NCBI RefSeq assembly: GCF_025822605.1 | Contig: NZ_JACKTY010000012.1 | Span: forward strand, 338,320 to 374,633 | Direction: 5' to 3' | DNA: 36,314 bases | Origin: Mycolicibacterium komossense | Lineage (GTDB): Bacteria; Actinomycetota; Actinomycetes; Mycobacteriales; Mycobacteriaceae | Shown here: positions 32,522 to 36,314 of the stretch, one piece after another | Numbering within the stretch: position 1 is the first letter of the stretch | Layout: each line of letters begins with the position of its first letter | Translations under genes and position numbers: made by a program | Notes under the pieces: model-generated | What the model was told of the DNA's origin: nothing | Databases searched by the model: none | What the model saw: the letters and a program-made list of their open reading frames with translations, nothing else

Positions 32522-32907
32522 TCGTCATCGGATATACCACCGACATCTACGGACGGGCGGCGCTCGAGGCCGGGATCGCCGAGGCGAAGTTGCGGCAGAC
32601 CTCGCTGCTGGTGTTCAACTCCACACAGGGCGACTCGTATGTGGACGCGGCGTTCGCGCACAAAACCGAGGTGCACGATCTCGAGGACGTCCTCACAGCG
32701 TGCGGGGTGCCGTTCGAGATCGAGCAGCCGGTCGGTGTCTACGCCGCCGATGCGCTGCTGACGGTGATGGATCGCCCGGACGCCGAGCTGCTGGTGATCG
32801 GGATCCGGCACCGCAATCCGGTCGGGAAACTGCTCCTGGGCAGTGCGTCCCAGCGGCTGTTGCTGGAATGCGCTAAACCCGTCCTGGCAGTTAAGCCTGC
32901 TGAATAA
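32518..32907 (+). CDS. Universal stress protein (UspA family)
   Basis: The 129-residue single Usp domain starts at ATG 32518 within the tctA stop. The ATP-binding signature is near the C-terminus: [20 protein letters not shown], followed by [11 protein letters not shown]. The strand MIVIGYTTD lacks the usual Asp in the first loop. Translational coupling to tctA places it in the transporter operon, suggesting a regulatory or nucleotide-sensing role connected with uptake. Confidence 0.87.
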   Translation: MIVIGYTTDIYGRAALEAGIAEAKLRQTSLLVFNSTQGDSYVDAAFAHKTEVHDLEDVLTACGVPFEIEQPVGVYAADALLTVMDRPDAELLVIGIRHRNPVGKLLLGSASQRLLLECAKPVLAVKPAE

Positions 32908-32944
32908 CCCGGGCGTGCGGTCCGCGCCCTCTACATTGGATTGG

Positions 32945-34360
32945 GTGCCCACAGAACACGAACACATCCCGCCGCAGGTTTTCGTTCTCTTCGGAGCCAC
33001 TGGCGACCTCGCCAAGCGCAAGCTGTTTCCTGGTCTCTACCACCTGGCCGCCGCGGGCCGGCTGCCGCAGGAGTACTTCATCATCGGCTCGGGCCGTCAC
33101 TCCCCGGGTACCGATGACGAATTCCGCGACCGTGTGCGCGGTGAGCTGGGCGAGTTCGTCAAGGATCTGGACGAGAAGGTCGCCGATGAGCTGCTGAGCC
33201 GGTTGTCGTTCCAGACCTCCACCGACGACGACGGGGCCGAGCTGGCTGCGGCGGTGCGTGCCGCGCGCGGGCGTCTCGGCGACGACTCCCGCACGTTGGT
33301 CTACCTCTCGGTGCCGCCCGCCGCCACGAAGGCGATGTTCGCCATGCTGGGCAAGGAAGGGATCGCCGAAGGCGCCCGGATCGTGCACGAGAAGCCGTTC
33401 GGCACCGATCTGGAGAGTTCCCGGGAACTCGATGCCGCGGTCAAAGCGGTGGTCAGTGAAGATCAGGTGTATCGGATCGACCACTTCCTGGGTAAGGAGG
33501 CGGTGCAGAACATCCTCGCGCTGCGGTTCGCCAACGGCCTGATCGAACCGGCGTGGAACCGGTCGAACGTGGTGTCGATACAGATCGACGTGCCCGAGGA
33601 CCTGACCGTCGAGGGCCGTGGCGCCTTCTACGAGGAGACCGGCTGTTTCCGTGACATGATCTCGACACACCTGATCCAGGTGCTCGGATTCGTTGCGATG
33701 GAACCGCCGGAGCGCTTCGACGCGACAGCGCTGCGTAACGAGAAGCACAAGGTCTTCGCGGCGATGAAACCGCTGGATCCCGCGCGGGTGGTGTTCGGGC
33801 AGTACGACGGTTACCTCGACGTCGACGGTGTCGCCAAGGGCTCGAAGGTGGAAACCCTGGTCGCGCTGGAGGCTTTCGTCGACACCGACCGCTGGCAGGG
33901 CGTTCCGTTCTACCTGCGCACCGGCAAGGCGATGGGCGATAACCGTAAGACGGTGACGCTGACGTTCCGCACCCCGCCGTCGGGGCGATTCGGCGACAAC
34001 TCCTACGGCCCTGACCATTTGAATATGGAACTGGACGACTCACCGACCGCGGCGATCCACCTGAACGTCAAGCGGCCGGGACCGGATATGGCGTTGACGT
34101 GTGCCACCTTTGCGCTCGATCTCGCGCTGGAGGACCCCGACGACGTCCCCCTGGAGGCCTACGAGCGGCTGCTGCTTGACGTCATGCGCGGCGATCAGAC
34201 CTTGTTCACCCGCTCCGACGAGGTGGACCGGGTGTGGGAGGTCTGCCAGCCCGTCCTCGATAATCCGCCTGCGGTGCAACCGTACGAGCCAGGGTCCTGG
34301 GGGCCGGAGGCGGCGCTGACGCTGCCAGGGCCGGACGGGTGGCGGCTGCCCGATGCCTGA
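32945..34360 (+). CDS. zwf: Glucose-6-phosphate 1-dehydrogenase
   Basis: The protein has about 471 residues from GTG 32945; TTG 32936 is the alternative and neither has a clear ribosome binding site, so a leaderless or short-leader mRNA is possible. NADP motif [17 protein letters not shown], active-site motif [15 protein letters not shown] (usually RIDHYLGKE), EKPFGTD, and the G6PD C-terminal domain with FYLRTGKAM. It commits glucose-6-P to the pentose phosphate pathway and supplies NADPH. Its end overlaps the start of the following GH15 remnant by 8 bases, so the intact ancestor was a zwf-GH15 operon. Confidence 0.92.
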   Translation: MPTEHEHIPPQVFVLFGATGDLAKRKLFPGLYHLAAAGRLPQEYFIIGSGRHSPGTDDEFRDRVRGELGEFVKDLDEKVADELLSRLSFQTSTDDDGAELAAAVRAARGRLGDDSRTLVYLSVPPAATKAMFAMLGKEGIAEGARIVHEKPFGTDLESSRELDAAVKAVVSEDQVYRIDHFLGKEAVQNILALRFANGLIEPAWNRSNVVSIQIDVPEDLTVEGRGAFYEETGCFRDMISTHLIQVLGFVAMEPPERFDATALRNEKHKVFAAMKPLDPARVVFGQYDGYLDVDGVAKGSKVETLVALEAFVDTDRWQGVPFYLRTGKAMGDNRKTVTLTFRTPPSGRFGDNSYGPDHLNMELDDSPTAAIHLNVKRPGPDMALTCATFALDLALEDPDDVPLEAYERLLLDVMRGDQTLFTRSDEVDRVWEVCQPVLDNPPAVQPYEPGSWGPEAALTLPGPDGWRLPDA

Positions 34361-35349
34361 TGGGCCGGCTTCTGCTTTTCCAGCAATAGCCGACCACGGT
34401 CTCATCGGTGATCTGCGGACATGCGCGCTTGTCGGCACCGACGGCACCATCGACTGGTTCTGCGCGCCCCGGTTCGATTCACCGAGCGTTTTCGGCGCCA
34501 TCCTGGACCGGAAGCGTGGTGGCTGTTGGAGTCTGGTGCCTGTCGGGGAGATCACCCGCACCCAGCAGTTCTACTTTCCGAACTCGACCGTGCTGGCAGC
34601 GGCTGGTCCGACGGATCAACGGGGTGCGCGGTAAAGCCCTGGTAAGCATGCGAATCGATGCCAGGCCGGATTATGAGCGGGTGCACTGCACGGCGGAACG
34701 GACCGACGGTGGAGTGTTGCTCAGCGGTGACGGGGATGCCGCCCTGTTCGTGCTGGAGGTGTTCGGTTCAGAAAATACCGCTGCGGACACGCCGTCGCGC
34801 GGGGCTTCGGACAACACCGATGCGTTGCTCGATGCCACCACCGCCTTTTGGCGAAGGTGGTTTGGCCGCACCGACCACCAGCCTGCCCGAATATATTGGC
34901 GGGAGCCGTAATTCGGATTACCGGAGCCCGAGGCGTTCACTCAAACCGAGGACGGGGGATTCTCTGGACGCCGGTGTGCTGCTGATGCCGATCGTGAAGT
35001 TCCTCTCGCCCGCCGATCCCAGGTTTCTGTCGACGCTGCGTGCGATCGAACCACATTGGTCACCGACAGCCTGGTGTTCCGCTTCGAGCCGGAGTCCGAC
35101 GGTCTCGACGGCGAGGAGGGCACGTTCTCGATCTGCTCGTTCTGGTTTGTTGAAGCGCTGGCGCGGGCCGGCCGGCTCGACGATGCGCAGCTGGCGCTGG
35201 AGAAGATGTTCTCCTACGCCAACCACGTCGGCCTCTACGCCGAACAGGTCAGCGCCACCGGTGATCTGGTGGGCAACTTCCCGCAGGCGTTCACGCATCT
35301 GGCGTTGATCAGCGCGGCCATCAATCTGGACCGCGCGCTGGATAGCTGA
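34353..35349 (+). pseudogene. Degenerate GH15 glycoside hydrolase (trehalase/glucoamylase-like)
   Basis: The start [20 protein letters not shown] with LVGTDGTIDWFCAPRFDSPS is the N-terminus of actinobacterial GH15 enzymes. Frame changes occur after STVLAA, where homology resumes in a second frame (GVRGKALVSMRIDARPDY to WRRWFG), then in a third ([17 protein letters not shown]), and then in the frame ending [40 protein letters not shown] and DRALDS. Only about 330 codons remain of the usual 600-670, so a central part of the catalytic barrel, roughly between WRRWFG and SLDAG, is deleted. The gene is non-functional. Confidence 0.85.
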
Positions 35350-35406
35350 CCTCGTCCGGCCTTTCCTGGATCGCAGTGGGGAGTGAGTTCACTTGTGTCA
35401 CTTTAG

Positions 35407-35604
35407 TTTCAGGTGAGATTCTTGTCGGTGGGGCGGGCTAGTTTCGGGGTGTGAGTTCTGGTCGGGAGGCAGTGCTGGAGGCGCTGGCGGGGGTGGAGGG
35501 TGCGGTTTCAGGTGAGATTCTTGTCGGTGGGGCGGGCTAGTTTCGGGGTGTGAGTTCTGGTCGGGAGGCAGTGCTGGAGGCGCTGGCGGGGGTGGAGGGT
35601 GCGG
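35407..35604 (+). repeat. Exact 99-bp tandem duplication (5' end of DUF222 gene)
   Basis: 35407-35505 and 35506-35604 are identical 99-bp copies beginning TTTCAGGTGAGATTC. The first copy contains a start GTG at 35451 whose frame stops at the TAG in the second copy; the second copy contains the working GTG at 35550. The 35350-35406 stretch between the GH15 remnant and the repeat shows no gene. Confidence 0.95.
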
Positions 35605-36314
35605 TGGAGGTGTTGGCTGGGGTGTCGTGGGACGGGTTGGCTGGTCCTGAGGTGGTGCGGGTGTTGGTGCGGTTGGAGGCGCTGTCGCGGCGTCAGCCGG
35701 TGGTCGTGCACCGCTTGATCGGGACGTTGGTGCGCGACGGGTCGGCGAAAGAGCTGGGCACCAAGAATTTCACCGATGTACTGTCGACCGCTTTGCGGAT
35801 CAGTGGCAAGGACGCTAAGCGGCGGCTCAGGGACGCCGAAGAACTCGGCGAACGCACATCGTTGACTGGTGAGCTGTTGGCGCCGCGGATGCCGCACGTC
35901 GCGGGCAAGGACGCTAAGCGGCGGCTCAGGGACGCCGAAGAACTCGGCGAACGCACATCGTTGACTGGTGAGCTGTTGGCGCCGCGGATGCCGCACGTCG
36001 CGGCCGGCAAGCTGCCGGGGTTATCGGTGGCGAGCATAGTGCGATCATTCGGGGATTCTTCACGGATCTGCCGGTGTGGGTGGATACGCCGACCCGGGAG
36101 AAAGCCGAAGCCGAGTTGGCTGGGGTGGCCGCCGAGTTCGGGCCTGAGGAGTTGCGTAAAGCAGCAGCGTTGATTGCTGCGCTGGTCAATCCGGATGGGG
36201 AGTTCTCCGATGCCGACCGGGCCCGTAAACGCGGGGTCACCATCGGCCGGCAGGGCCCGGATGCGATGTCCACCATCAGCGGGCAGATCACCCCGGGAGT
36301 TGCGGGCCACGGTG
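35550..36314 (+). pseudogene. 13E12/DUF222 (HNH endonuclease family) gene, disrupted and cut by the window end
   Basis: From GTG 35550 the frame reads SGREAVLEALAGVEGAVEVLAG, LVRLEALSRRQPVVVHRLI and ISGKDAKRRLRDAEELG, which is the N-terminus of mycobacterial DUF222 (13E12 repeat) proteins. A 33-residue segment is then repeated in frame (35805-36002). After PG at about 36020 homology moves one frame back (VIGGEHSAIIRGFFTDLPVWVDT to RKRGVTIGRQGPD). A further extra G at about 36295 breaks the TPELRATV segment. The HNH domain would lie beyond the window. As written the gene gives no full protein. The multi-copy nature of this family makes misassembly likely. Confidence 0.8.
35805..36002 (+). repeat. 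Second exact 99-bp tandem duplication, inside DUF222
   Basis: 35805-35903 and 35904-36002 are identical 99-bp copies beginning GGCAAGGACGCTAAG and encode the same 33 residues twice in frame (GKDAKRRLRDAEELG to MPHVA). It has the same unit length as the duplication 400 bp upstream but an unrelated sequence. Confidence 0.95.

Noticed and set aside
32891..34018. 375-codon minus-strand frame opposite zwf
   Set aside because: Antisense shadow of a clear G6PD gene with no start signal or family features.
35407..36002. 99-bp repeats as a CRISPR array or VNTR
   Set aside because: Each unit occurs only twice, directly adjacent, without spacers, and the two repeats are unrelated to each other.

Overview
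The window is high-GC actinobacterial DNA. Its first 132 bases encode the last 43 residues of an MspA-type outer-membrane porin, which points to a fast-growing mycobacterium (Mycolicibacterium-like). GTG/TTG starts, translationally coupled operons and a 13E12/DUF222 gene at the right end fit that assignment.

Layout. 1-3750: porin end, a TIGR01777-type epimerase with an N-terminal SRPBCC-like domain, a class-I glutamine amidotransferase, and a beta-lactamase-fold lipoprotein that has lost its catalytic motifs. 3750-4215: remnant of an aldo/keto reductase plus the first of a series of AT-rich operator-like sites. 4216-26950: a catabolic island of about seven transcription units: 6-phosphofructokinase-like kinase; E1(alpha-beta fused)-E2 of a 2-oxoacid dehydrogenase; GntR/UTRA regulator; class II aldolase coupled to a CbbY-like phosphatase; FGGY kinase + HAD-IIA phosphatase + glycerol-1-phosphate-dehydrogenase homologue; zinc alcohol dehydrogenase (frameshifted); two tandem glycerol-kinase paralogues; unknown polytopic membrane protein + Cof-type HAD phosphatase + RuBisCO-like protein (RLP); TIM homologue; GlpD and E3 (Lpd). 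27082-32907: a CitA/CitB-type two-component system facing a tctCBA tripartite tricarboxylate transporter operon ending in a universal stress protein. 32945-36314: zwf, a decayed GH15 glycoside hydrolase, and a disrupted DUF222 gene with two exact 99-bp tandem duplications.

How it may work. The island has everything expected of a polyol or ketose route: dehydrogenases, three FGGY kinases, a polyol-phosphate oxidase (GlpD), a triose/tetrose-phosphate isomerase, a PFK-like kinase that could make a bisphosphate, an aldolase, phosphatases, an RLP, and its own E1-E2-E3 complex at the end. Similar AT-rich sites built on GTATATAC or TGTATAG occur in six promoter regions of this island, next to one local GntR/UTRA gene. 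My inference is that this is one GntR-controlled regulon around an RLP of unassigned function. The substrate cannot be read from sequence; glycerol-like, tetritol, pentitol or branched-polyol substrates are all open.

Quality notes. The alcohol dehydrogenase, the GH15 gene and the DUF222 gene all carry frame disruptions. The two equal-length exact duplications at the right end look like an assembly artefact. No tRNA, rRNA, CRISPR array or insertion sequence was seen.
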